Assembly (NCBI GenBank): GCA_021803845.1
Contig: JAJZLA010000135.1
Span: 1 to 5,523 of the forward strand
Direction of reading: 5' to 3'
DNA length: 5,523 nt
From: a bacterium
Lineage (GTDB): Bacteria; SZUA-79; Acidulodesulfobacterales; Acidulodesulfobacteraceae
Position numbers and translations under genes: made by a program. Below the pieces are notes generated by a model. The model saw nothing but the letters and a program-made list of their open reading frames with translations. It was not told where the DNA came from and ran no database searches. The stretch's first letter is position 1. The number at the start of each line of letters is the position of its first letter. This document shows positions 1 through 5,523 of this stretch, piece after piece.

Positions 1-536
1 TATAAGACGTCTATATCATTTCTTATTATTTTATCTACATTTCTCTTTTTAATTTTTACCGCGACGACGGTCCCGTCTTTTAAAACCGCCTTATGAACCT
101 GCGCTATAGAAGCTGAAGCAACCGGGGTTTCGTCGAACGACTCGAAAACGTCTTCCAAATTATTGCCCGTTTCCGTTCTGAATATTTCCCTGATTTCATC
201 TATTTTGTTAAAATCTATATGCGCATTGTCCTGAAGCTTCCTTAATTCGACGATATATTTTAAGGGAAGAGTCCTGATTTCCTGAGAAAATACCTGTCCA
301 AGCTTAATAAAGGTAGGGCCGAGTTCTTCCAAAGCATACCTCAGCCTGATTTCCGGCGGAACATTTTGATAATTGTCAACCGGGTAGGTAATTTTAAGAT
401 ATTTTTTGAATATAAAAAATTTGGAAAGCCCCACATTGGTGATAATCTGGTAAAAGCCGTGTTTTGCAAATATGGAAGCCACCTTTCTGATGCGCCTTAC
501 TGCCCTTACTAATCTTATTATGTCGCCTATTTTCAT
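1..536 (-). CDS. AarF/ABC1/UbiB-family atypical kinase, N-terminal part (runs off left edge)
   Basis: The first 178 codons of a UbiB/ADCK-type protein kinase-like ATPase are present; the 3' end lies beyond position 1. Reading the reverse complement from the ATG at 534-536, the family's KxGQ signature appears as KLGQ at residues 78-81, preceded by ELGPTFIK. The conserved LQD follows at 101-103. The Ala-rich nucleotide-binding loop PVASASIAQVHKA is at about 138-150, and the VAVK lysine expected to contact ATP is residue 161. Members are known to support ubiquinone biosynthesis or lipid/isoprenoid homeostasis at the inner membrane, usually with C-terminal membrane helices that would lie off-window. 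The start is 3 nt after the rnr stop codon, with AAGGAT 10 nt upstream, so co-transcription with rnr is likely. Nothing here shows whether this is a true UbiB in a quinone pathway or a paralogue, so no symbol is given. Family assignment is firm; the exact role is not. Confidence 0.93.
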   Translation of the reverse strand, partial: MKIGDIIRLVRAVRRIRKVASIFAKHGFYQIITNVGLSKFFIFKKYLKITYPVDNYQNVPPEIRLRYALEELGPTFIKLGQVFSQEIRTLPLKYIVELRKLQDNAHIDFNKIDEIREIFRTETGNNLEDVFESFDETPVASASIAQVHKAVLKDGTVVAVKIKKRNVDKIIRNDIDVL

Positions 537-539
537 AAT

Positions 540-2828
540 TTATCTATCCTTCAAAAATTTAATAAATCTAAGGTCTATCTCGCGCTTAAGAAGGTCTATA
601 GAATATATGCTGACGTCTATTGCATCCCCTATTTTAAATATCTTTCTCGTATGCCTTCCTTTAAGTATTTTAGAAGCGTCGCTGTATTCGTAATAATCGT
701 CCGCAATCGTGGAAACGTGGACGAAGCCCTGAATAAAAAATCCTTTGATATCTACAAAAAACCCGAAGTTTACAACGTTTGTAATAAACCCTTCATAAAC
801 GGCCTGCGAATTTTTTTTCAAAAATTGCATTTTCTTAAAATCTACATATTCTCTTTCGGCGTCGGCCGAGAGCTTTTCCCTTCTCGAAACGACATTCGAC
901 GCAAATTTTAGATATTCCGCATTAAGCCATTCCGGCATTTTTTTAATATCGCCCGCAATATCTCTCCATTCCGCCTTTACACTTCCGCCGTCATCCCCGT
1001 ATATAATAAAAGCAAGTATTCTGTGCACCAATAGATCCGCATATCTCCTGATAGGAGAAGTAAAATGAGTGTAAGACTTAAGCGCAAGCCCAAAGTGATG
1101 AATATTAACCGGAGAATAGACGGCAATCCTCATAGACCTCAAAAAAGCCTGCTCTAAAAAAGATGCCAGCGGGGTTTCTTTAAGTTTATTCAGCATATTA
1201 CGGTAATCCGACGGATTCTCCAAGGAGCCTTTTGGGGCGGGTATTTTAAAATATTTTAATATTTTAAAAAATTCTTTGACTTTCTCTTCGTCCGGTCTTT
1301 CATGAACCCTATAAACGGAAGGAACTCTTTTGGATTCGATAAATTCGGCTACGGCGCAGTTTGCCGTTATCATAAAATCTTCGATTAAATTATGTGCAAA
1401 ATTTCTAGGCTCCGGAATAACGCTGACGGGTTCATTGTTTTCGTCGAGTTCCACTTTGCTTTTAATCGGGTCGAAATCCAAACTTCCGTTTTTAGCCCTC
1501 TTATCCCTTAAAGTTTTTGCAAGGCTTTTCATGCTTACGAGCATATCTTTTACCGGGGAAAGCTTTTTATCTAACGAATCAAAAAGCTCTGCGTTTTTGA
1601 CGCCGTTTATTTTATGCCCGCCGGAAGCGCCTTCCGCCTCTAACCCCGTAAGATAATTATATACCTCGTTATACGTCAGCCTTCCGAAGGTCTTTATTAA
1701 CCCCCTGTATATTTTTTTATTTTCCGTTTTGCCCGACAGGACGTCTATATCCATTTCGCAAACCATTACAAAACGCTTTTTACCCGGAAGAAGACTGCAT
1801 AACCCGTTTGACAATTTTTCCGGAAGCATCGGATAAACGCTGCCCGGAAAATATGTGGAATTGCCCCTTTTGAAAGCTTCAGCATCGATGCGGCTTCCGG
1901 AGCGGACGAAATAAGAGACGTCGGCTATCGCGACGTAAAGCTTAGAGATATTTGTTTTCTTGGATGTTTTTAAATAAACGGCGTCGTCAAAGTCTTTTGC
2001 ATCCTCTCCGTCTATGGTGACGAAAGGCAGAGCCGTTAAATCGCGCCTGTCTTTTTCTATATTTTTTTCTTCTAAATCGGGAGAAAATTCATCGAGTTCC
2101 CTTAAGGCTTCTTCGGCAAAAGATTTATAGATATTATATTTATTGAGAACGATTTCTTCTTCGGCGTCTTTCGATTCTATATCTCCTAATATCTTGTCGA
2201 TATTAACTATCCGGGAAGATAGATCTTGCGTTTCCGGTAAAACGGCGCTTACTATAACTCCGTTTTTTAATTTCCCCTTATCTTTAAACTTATGCATATC
2301 GAAATAAAATGAATCGTCGAACTCCGGGGATATAGGAGTCAGAATTGCAATATTTTTTTCAATCCGTATTACGGCTTTAAAATTATTTAAATTTCTTTTT
2401 ATTATCCTTATTACCCTTCCCCTTCTGTCTTTTGACGAGACCGACCGCTGTTTTTTCTTTAGATAATAGGAACTGTCCGGTATGAGCTGAAGTATAACGT
2501 TATCCATGGGAATAGCTCCGGCAATGTCGGAGCCTTTCACGAAAATATCTTTTCCCCCGCCGGTATCGTCGCTGACAAATGCATAATTGCGCTTTTTCAA
2601 GATTACAGTTCCGTGTAACAGATTTAATTTTTGCGAAAAGACGTACTTTTCCCCTTTCGTATATATTAAATCACCGTCCGCTACCATTGAATCCAGAATT
2701 TTTTTGGCGGCTGAAAGATTTTTTGCGGAAGTTATTTCCAATCCGTGTTTGATGTCGGTAAAAGAAAGCGGAATATCGGACTTTTGAGAAAACAGATAAA
2801 CGATATTTTCTTTTGTTATTATTTTCAT
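540..2828 (-). CDS. rnr: Ribonuclease R (3'-5' exoribonuclease)
   Basis: Complete 762-aa RNase R, a processive hydrolytic 3'-5' exoribonuclease of the RNase II/RNB superfamily that degrades structured RNA in the cytoplasm. An N-terminal winged-helix-like region (about 1-65) is followed by two cold-shock-type OB domains (about 70-120 and 135-215). The RNB catalytic domain spans about 255-600 and an S1 domain about 676-757. The metal-binding acidic cluster is intact in TIDGEDAKDFDDAV: D273, D279, D281 and D282, matching E. coli D272, D278, D280 and D281. The family signature HFTSPIRRYADLLVHR is at 588-603. The N-terminal winged helix and the length favour RNase R over RNase II. The protein ends about five residues after the S1 domain, so it lacks the long Lys-rich tail of E. 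coli RNase R (813 aa). The ATG start keeps the whole N-terminal domain but has no clear Shine-Dalgarno sequence; only an A-rich AAAAAATAG precedes it. The UbiB-family gene follows after 3 nt. Confidence 0.97.
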   Translation of the reverse strand: MKIITKENIVYLFSQKSDIPLSFTDIKHGLEITSAKNLSAAKKILDSMVADGDLIYTKGEKYVFSQKLNLLHGTVILKKRNYAFVSDDTGGGKDIFVKGSDIAGAIPMDNVILQLIPDSSYYLKKKQRSVSSKDRRGRVIRIIKRNLNNFKAVIRIEKNIAILTPISPEFDDSFYFDMHKFKDKGKLKNGVIVSAVLPETQDLSSRIVNIDKILGDIESKDAEEEIVLNKYNIYKSFAEEALRELDEFSPDLEEKNIEKDRRDLTALPFVTIDGEDAKDFDDAVYLKTSKKTNISKLYVAIADVSYFVRSGSRIDAEAFKRGNSTYFPGSVYPMLPEKLSNGLCSLLPGKKRFVMVCEMDIDVLSGKTENKKIYRGLIKTFGRLTYNEVYNYLTGLEAEGASGGHKINGVKNAELFDSLDKKLSPVKDMLVSMKSLAKTLRDKRAKNGSLDFDPIKSKVELDENNEPVSVIPEPRNFAHNLIEDFMITANCAVAEFIESKRVPSVYRVHERPDEEKVKEFFKILKYFKIPAPKGSLENPSDYRNMLNKLKETPLASFLEQAFLRSMRIAVYSPVNIHHFGLALKSYTHFTSPIRRYADLLVHRILAFIIYGDDGGSVKAEWRDIAGDIKKMPEWLNAEYLKFASNVVSRREKLSADAEREYVDFKKMQFLKKNSQAVYEGFITNVVNFGFFVDIKGFFIQGFVHVSTIADDYYEYSDASKILKGRHTRKIFKIGDAIDVSIYSIDLLKREIDLRFIKFLKDR
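546..551 (-). promoter_or_regulatory. Ribosome binding site of the UbiB-family gene, inside the end of rnr
   Basis: On the minus strand AAGGAT lies within the last codons of rnr, just before its TAA stop (540-542) and 10 nt upstream of the ATG at 534-536. It is the only purine-rich Shine-Dalgarno-like element near this start and supports that ATG. Because it is translated as part of rnr, ribosomes finishing rnr may reinitiate on the kinase gene. The coupling is inferred from the layout. Confidence 0.6.
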
Positions 2829-2917
2829 CTATTTTTTATGCCAATTATTTCAAAATATGATAAAATAAAAAATCGATACGTATAAATTTATATAATAATA
2901 ACATTTAGCAAATATTT

Positions 2918-2937
2918 TTTCATTATATTTCATTATA
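2918..2937. repeat. Perfect tandem duplication of 10 bp (TTTCATTATA x2)
   Basis: TTTCATTATA at 2918-2927 is repeated exactly at 2928-2937, upstream of the tRNA-Leu gene. The 10-bp period is close to one helical turn. It may be part of a promoter or upstream element, or slippage in AT-rich DNA; the sequence does not decide. Confidence 0.55.
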
Positions 2938-2941
2938 TAAG

Positions 2942-2962
2942 ATATAAGCTATAAACTATAAA
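2942..2962 (+). repeat. 7-bp tandem units with TATAAA core before the tRNA
   Basis: CTATAAA occurs twice in direct succession (2949-2955 and 2956-2962), preceded by the related unit ATATAAG (2942-2948). Each unit holds a TATAAR that resembles a -10 box, giving up to three overlapping -10 candidates 22 to 41 nt upstream of the tRNA. The repeat is seen directly; promoter function is inference. Confidence 0.5.
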
Positions 2963-2983
2963 AAAACAAAATTTTGCGATTTA

Positions 2984-3070
2984 GCCGGAATGGCGGAACT
3001 GGTAGACGCGCACGGTTCAGGGCCGTGTAAGATTACTCTTGTGGGGGTTCGATTCCCCCTTCCGGCACCA
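2984..3070 (+). tRNA. tRNA-Leu, anticodon CAG, CCA encoded
   Basis: The 87-nt gene folds into a class II tRNA. The 7-bp acceptor stem pairs GCCGGAA (2984-2990) with TTCCGGC (3060-3066). The D arm carries the usual GGTAGACGCG stretch. The anticodon stem CACGG/CCGTG (3011-3015 and 3023-3027) closes the loop TTCAGGG, giving anticodon CAG at 3018-3020, which reads the leucine codon CUG. The long variable arm (3028-3042) forms a small AAGA/TCTT stem, as expected for tRNA-Leu. The T stem is GGGGG/CCCCC around TTCGATT (3048-3054). The discriminator A at 3067 is typical of tRNA-Leu, and CCA (3068-3070) is genomically encoded. No terminator hairpin follows, so the transcript may continue into the downstream gene. 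Confidence 0.97.
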
Positions 3071-3102
3071 TTTATATTTATATCCATAGCCTTTATATTT
3101 AT
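3071..3102. repeat. 11-bp direct repeat in the tRNA-to-gene spacer
   Basis: TTTATATTTAT occurs at 3071-3081, directly after the tRNA CCA, and again at 3092-3102, with a 21-bp pitch. The 81-nt spacer (3071-3151) is AT-rich and shows no GC-rich hairpin followed by a T run. The repeat could be chance in AT-rich sequence or contain a promoter for the downstream gene. It is not a copy of the tRNA end, so it does not look like an attachment site. Confidence 0.4.
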
Positions 3103-3142
3103 TAGATCTACGCTAAACTATTTTATCTATCCATAAACTTAC

Positions 3143-3146
3143 GGAG
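3143..3146 (+). promoter_or_regulatory. Ribosome binding site GGAG for the DUF3857/transglutaminase gene
   Basis: GGAG within ACGGAGA lies 5 nt before the ATG at 3152-3154. It is a good match to the anti-Shine-Dalgarno sequence and supports this start, which also gives a complete signal peptide. Confidence 0.75.
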
Positions 3147-3151
3147 AACTT

Positions 3152-5077
3152 ATGATAAAGCCGTTAAAAAAAAATTATTTGCCGTTCGCCGCGTTTCTTT
3201 TATCGGCATTATTAATTTTAACTACCGCAAATTCAAACCATAATATATGTTATGCCTTAGGAGCGGCAAAATCGAGCGGATCGGGCGCGTCTTCAAAGAT
3301 TTTACTGGATTATACCCATGAAACAATTACAAAAAATTATGAAGATATTATGTCCGAACATGAAATAATAAAAATAATGAATAAAAAAGGCATTAAAAAA
3401 TATTCCTCCTTAACTTTTCCTTTTTCTAAAAAGAATCAGAAACTCAAAGTATATTTTATTAAAATAATACAGCCTGACGGAAATATTATAAATATCAATA
3501 CGAACCTTTTAAAAACAGTAACGGCGCCGTTTAATCCCGAAGCTCCTATTTTTTCCAACAAGTTATTAAAAACGATTCAGCTTCCAGGTTTGGTTAAAGG
3601 CTCTATAATAAATTATAAGTATAGGACCGTCGTTATAAAGCCTTATATGAAAAATAATTTTTTCACGGAAGATTATTTCGGAGGGCTCTCGCCTTTAAAA
3701 AAATCGGTTTATAAATTAACGATACCCGACGGTTTATATTACCGCTACGCCGAATACGGGTTTAAAGAGAAACCCGAAATCATTAAGGGCGGTTCCGATA
3801 CAACGCTTGTCTGGTCCATATGGAACAGAAAAAAAATAACCCCCGAAGAAATGGGACCTAGCGAATCTTTTATCGTTCCGCATGTTATGATTTCTTCCGT
3901 AAAATCATGGAATATGGTGGCTTCATGGTACGCTCATCTTACAAAAGACAGAATAAAACCGGGCAAAAAACTCTATGAATACATAAAAAAAATTGCCGTT
4001 TCAAAAAAAACAAAATTAGAAAAAATAAAAGGGATATATAATTTTGTCGCAAAAAATATAAGATACGTCGGATATGAATTTGGATTAGACGGATATAAGC
4101 CGAGTAACGTAAATTCTACTTTTAAAAACAGGCTTGGCGACTGCAAAGACCATGCAACGCTTTTTTCGTCAATGTTAAAACAGTTAGGGGTAAAGGCTTA
4201 TCCAGTCCTTATACCCACGACCGAAATTCCGGATATGAATCCGAATATTCCCACGCCTTTCGTTTTCGACCACGAAATAACGGCTATAAAGTTAAAATCC
4301 GGAAAATTTATGTTTGCCGATACCACTTCTAACGTTACGACTTTCGGCGACCTTCCCCCTATGGACCAGGGCAGAAACGTATTGATAATTGCTAACGGCA
4401 AGGGAATAACCGCAAAAACTCCTATATTTTCTCCCGCAAAAAACAGCGTATCGGTAAAAGAGTACGCCGCCGTTTCCCGCGGAGGCGGGCTGAACGTTAA
4501 GTCTTCAATAATTTACTCCGGGGCATACGATATGTATAAAAGATATCTCTATTCGTCCACGTCCGAAAGGAAAAAAAAGGACGGCATCTTAAAAGACGTT
4601 ACGTCTATAGTTCCGAATGCAAAACTTACCGGCTATTCTTTTAAAAATGGAAACAGCATGACTAAGCCCTACATAGAAAATTTTTCATTTGCCGCAAAAA
4701 ATTATTCCGGTAAAAACGGCAATACCGTTATGATAAGATTACCTTTGAGAACAAGGACCGAACTGACAAAAATAACGGCTATGGGTAAAAGAAGGTATTC
4801 TTTAAAGTTCGGATATAATTTTTCGGAAAAAACCGCAGTTTATCTAAGTTTTCCCAAGAATTATAAAATAGTTTTTATTCCTAAAGCCGTAAATATCAGA
4901 AACGCCGTCGGTTCTTTCTCTGCAAGCTATTCCATAAAAAACGATACGGTGGTTTTCCGTTCGTATTTTTCCGTAAACGGTTATAAAATAAAACCCCGGA
5001 GCTATGCCGCGGCTAAAAAATTGTTTAATACCGCAATAAAAACACTCAGTAGGCAAGTTGTTATATTTCATGAATAA
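3152..5077 (+). CDS. Exported DUF3857 / transglutaminase-like domain protein
   Basis: Complete 641-aa protein. Residues 1-26 look like a Sec signal: basic MIKPLKK, then a hydrophobic core to about 25. No lipobox surrounds Cys33, so it is probably periplasmic or surface-exposed, not a lipoprotein. A Ser/Gly-rich linker (41-48) leads into a DUF3857 domain (about 52-240), with the typical LPGLVKGSIINYKYR at 144-158. The transglutaminase-like fold (about 275-395) holds the family's YVGYEFGLDGYKPS stretch, then LGDCKDHATL with catalytic Cys331, His374 (FDHE) and Asp390 (FAD), so the triad appears intact. Known relatives are mostly uncharacterised; protease, amidase or crosslinking chemistry are all possible. 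The remainder (about 430-641) looks beta-rich and I recognise no domain in it. The protein is very basic: about 80 Lys and 19 Arg against 42 Asp+Glu by hand count. It starts 81 nt after tRNA-Leu and its end overlaps the next gene by 8 nt. Confidence 0.93.
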   Translation: MIKPLKKNYLPFAAFLLSALLILTTANSNHNICYALGAAKSSGSGASSKILLDYTHETITKNYEDIMSEHEIIKIMNKKGIKKYSSLTFPFSKKNQKLKVYFIKIIQPDGNIININTNLLKTVTAPFNPEAPIFSNKLLKTIQLPGLVKGSIINYKYRTVVIKPYMKNNFFTEDYFGGLSPLKKSVYKLTIPDGLYYRYAEYGFKEKPEIIKGGSDTTLVWSIWNRKKITPEEMGPSESFIVPHVMISSVKSWNMVASWYAHLTKDRIKPGKKLYEYIKKIAVSKKTKLEKIKGIYNFVAKNIRYVGYEFGLDGYKPSNVNSTFKNRLGDCKDHATLFSSMLKQLGVKAYPVLIPTTEIPDMNPNIPTPFVFDHEITAIKLKSGKFMFADTTSNVTTFGDLPPMDQGRNVLIIANGKGITAKTPIFSPAKNSVSVKEYAAVSRGGGLNVKSSIIYSGAYDMYKRYLYSSTSERKKKDGILKDVTSIVPNAKLTGYSFKNGNSMTKPYIENFSFAAKNYSGKNGNTVMIRLPLRTRTELTKITAMGKRRYSLKFGYNFSEKTAVYLSFPKNYKIVFIPKAVNIRNAVGSFSASYSIKNDTVVFRSYFSVNGYKIKPRSYAAAKKLFNTAIKTLSRQVVIFHE

Positions 5078-5523
5078 TAAAAATCTTTCCTTCCATAATA
5101 ACTGGTTTAAAGAGATTTCTTTAGGGAAATCTTTGGAAATCGGCCTTGTTCAGGTTTATACCGGAAACGGAAAAGGCAAAACTACCGCCGCAATAGGACA
5201 GGCGCTGAGAGCAAGCGGACATGATATAAAATCCTTAATAATACAGTTTCTAAAGGGCGGCTCGTATTCAGGCGAGGTCAAAGCCATAGAAAACTGCGTT
5301 CCGCTTATTAAAATTTATCAAGCGGGAAGCCCTTTTTTTATAAATAAGGATAAAATATCGGAAAAAGATATAGATTCCAACAGGAAAGGATTGGCTTTAG
5401 CCGAAGAAGCCGCATCCGGAGAAAACGATAATGGAATCGGAATATTAGTGCTTGATGAAATTAACGTAGCGATAAATTTAGGCATAATTAAAACGGAAGA
5501 AATTATATCGACGTCTTTAGGGT
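5070..5523 (+). CDS. cobO: Corrinoid (cob(I)alamin) adenosyltransferase, CobO/BtuR type, N-terminal part
   Basis: The first 151 codons are present; the gene runs off the right edge. The family transfers the adenosyl group of ATP to cob(I)alamin or cobinamide-type corrinoids, forming the Co-C bond of adenosylcobalamin in the cytoplasm. The P-loop GNGKGKTT at residues 32-39, inside QVYTGNGKGKTTAA, is the characteristic CobO/BtuR form. QFLKGGSYSGEV (59-70) and the Walker-B-like ILVLDEINVAINLG (125-138) are also typical. The ATG at 5070-5072 overlaps the preceding gene's end by 8 nt but has only a distant AGG upstream. An alternative in-frame TTG at 5133 (codon 22) has AGGG 6 nt upstream and would start just before the GLVQVYTG strand, where many short CobO proteins begin. 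The longer start is listed, but either is possible. There is no room for a cobalamin riboswitch just upstream. Confidence 0.92.
   Translation, partial: MNNKNLSFHNNWFKEISLGKSLEIGLVQVYTGNGKGKTTAAIGQALRASGHDIKSLIIQFLKGGSYSGEVKAIENCVPLIKIYQAGSPFFINKDKISEKDIDSNRKGLALAEEAASGENDNGIGILVLDEINVAINLGIIKTEEIISTSLG
5123..5126 (+). promoter_or_regulatory. AGGG, possible ribosome binding site for an alternative cobO start
   Basis: AGGG lies 6 nt before an in-frame TTG (5133-5135). It is a better-spaced Shine-Dalgarno match than anything before the ATG at 5070. If used, the protein would lose 21 N-terminal residues but keep the entire P-loop domain. It may equally be a chance match inside coding sequence. 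Confidence 0.35.

Larger units (their letters stand above)
2829..2983. promoter_or_regulatory. Divergent intergenic region, presumed promoters for rnr (-) and tRNA-Leu (+)
   Basis: These 155 bp lie between the rnr start and the tRNA and have only about 22 G/C bases by hand count (about 14%). Two divergent transcription units meet here, so promoters for both strands are expected. On the plus strand TATAAA occurs at 2950-2955 and 2957-2962, well placed as a -10 box for a start some 15 nt before the tRNA, but no good TTGACA-like -35 sits at the right distance. On the minus strand TTGCTA (2906-2911) is a possible -35 with AT-rich -10 candidates downstream. In DNA this AT-rich such matches arise easily by chance, so only the region, not a specific promoter, is called. 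No open reading frame or hairpin terminator is visible. Confidence 0.4.

Noticed and set aside
472..911. Plus-strand open frames of 73 and 86 codons
   Set aside because: They lie antisense to the UbiB-family and rnr genes, whose frames are clearly supported by conserved motifs. The translations show no recognisable domain.
1330..1656. Plus-strand 108-codon open frame
   Set aside because: It is the reverse-strand shadow of the RNB catalytic domain of rnr, low in complexity (Ser/Leu-rich) and with no independent support.
2587..2787. Plus-strand 66-codon open frame
   Set aside because: It is antisense to the N-terminal and first OB domains of RNase R and shows no protein features of its own.
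2984..3102. tRNA-Leu as an integration (attachment) site for a mobile element
   Set aside because: No second copy of the tRNA 3' end, no integrase gene and no shift in composition are visible. The nearby direct repeat does not match the tRNA.
3103..3110. TAGATCTA palindrome as an operator
   Set aside because: An 8-bp palindrome in AT-rich DNA is expected by chance and no second copy or regulator gene is nearby.
3071..3151. Cobalamin riboswitch or other leader element controlling the right-hand unit
   Set aside because: The 81-nt spacer is too short for a cobalamin riboswitch and shows no conserved B12-box-like sequence or stable GC hairpins. cobO itself begins inside the preceding gene.
4198..5071. 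Minus-strand open frames of 67 and 75 codons
   Set aside because: Both sit opposite the well-supported transglutaminase-like gene and look like codon shadows.

Overview
This is a compact, AT-rich bacterial chromosomal window. It holds two genes on the minus strand on the left, a tRNA gene, and two genes on the plus strand on the right. Both outer genes are cut by the window edges. Nothing resembles an insertion sequence, phage, CRISPR array or integron. The AT-rich codons, encoded tRNA CCA, Sec-type exported DUF3857/transglutaminase protein and UbiB-family gene fit a Gram-negative bacterium. An AT-rich, uncultured deltaproteobacterium-like lineage is my guess, but no marker here settles taxonomy.

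Left half, minus strand: a complete 762-codon rnr gene (RNase R, 540-2828) is followed after 3 nt by the start of an AarF/ABC1/UbiB-family atypical kinase gene (536 down to the left edge, first 178 codons). The spacing and a Shine-Dalgarno-like AAGGAT lying in the last rnr codons indicate one transcription unit with possible translational coupling.

Centre: a 155-bp non-coding stretch of roughly 14% G+C (hand count) separates the rnr start from a tRNA-Leu(CAG) gene on the plus strand. It should carry divergent promoters and contains short tandem TATAAA-like and TTTCATTATA repeats, but no promoter is clear-cut.

Right half, plus strand: 81 nt after the tRNA begins a 641-aa exported protein with an N-terminal DUF3857 domain and a transglutaminase-like Cys-His-Asp domain. 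It is strikingly basic. Its stop codon overlaps by 8 nt the likely start of a corrinoid adenosyltransferase gene (cobO/btuR type), which runs off the right edge. I see no terminator between the tRNA and these genes, so all three may share a transcript.

The genes cover RNA turnover, quinone- or lipid-related kinase function, translation, envelope-associated peptide or protein chemistry and cobalamin activation. They look like ordinary housekeeping and conserved-hypothetical genes, not one pathway. I did not find a convincing undescribed system. The most notable points are the two tight gene junctions, the basic exported transglutaminase-like protein, and the ambiguous start of the adenosyltransferase.
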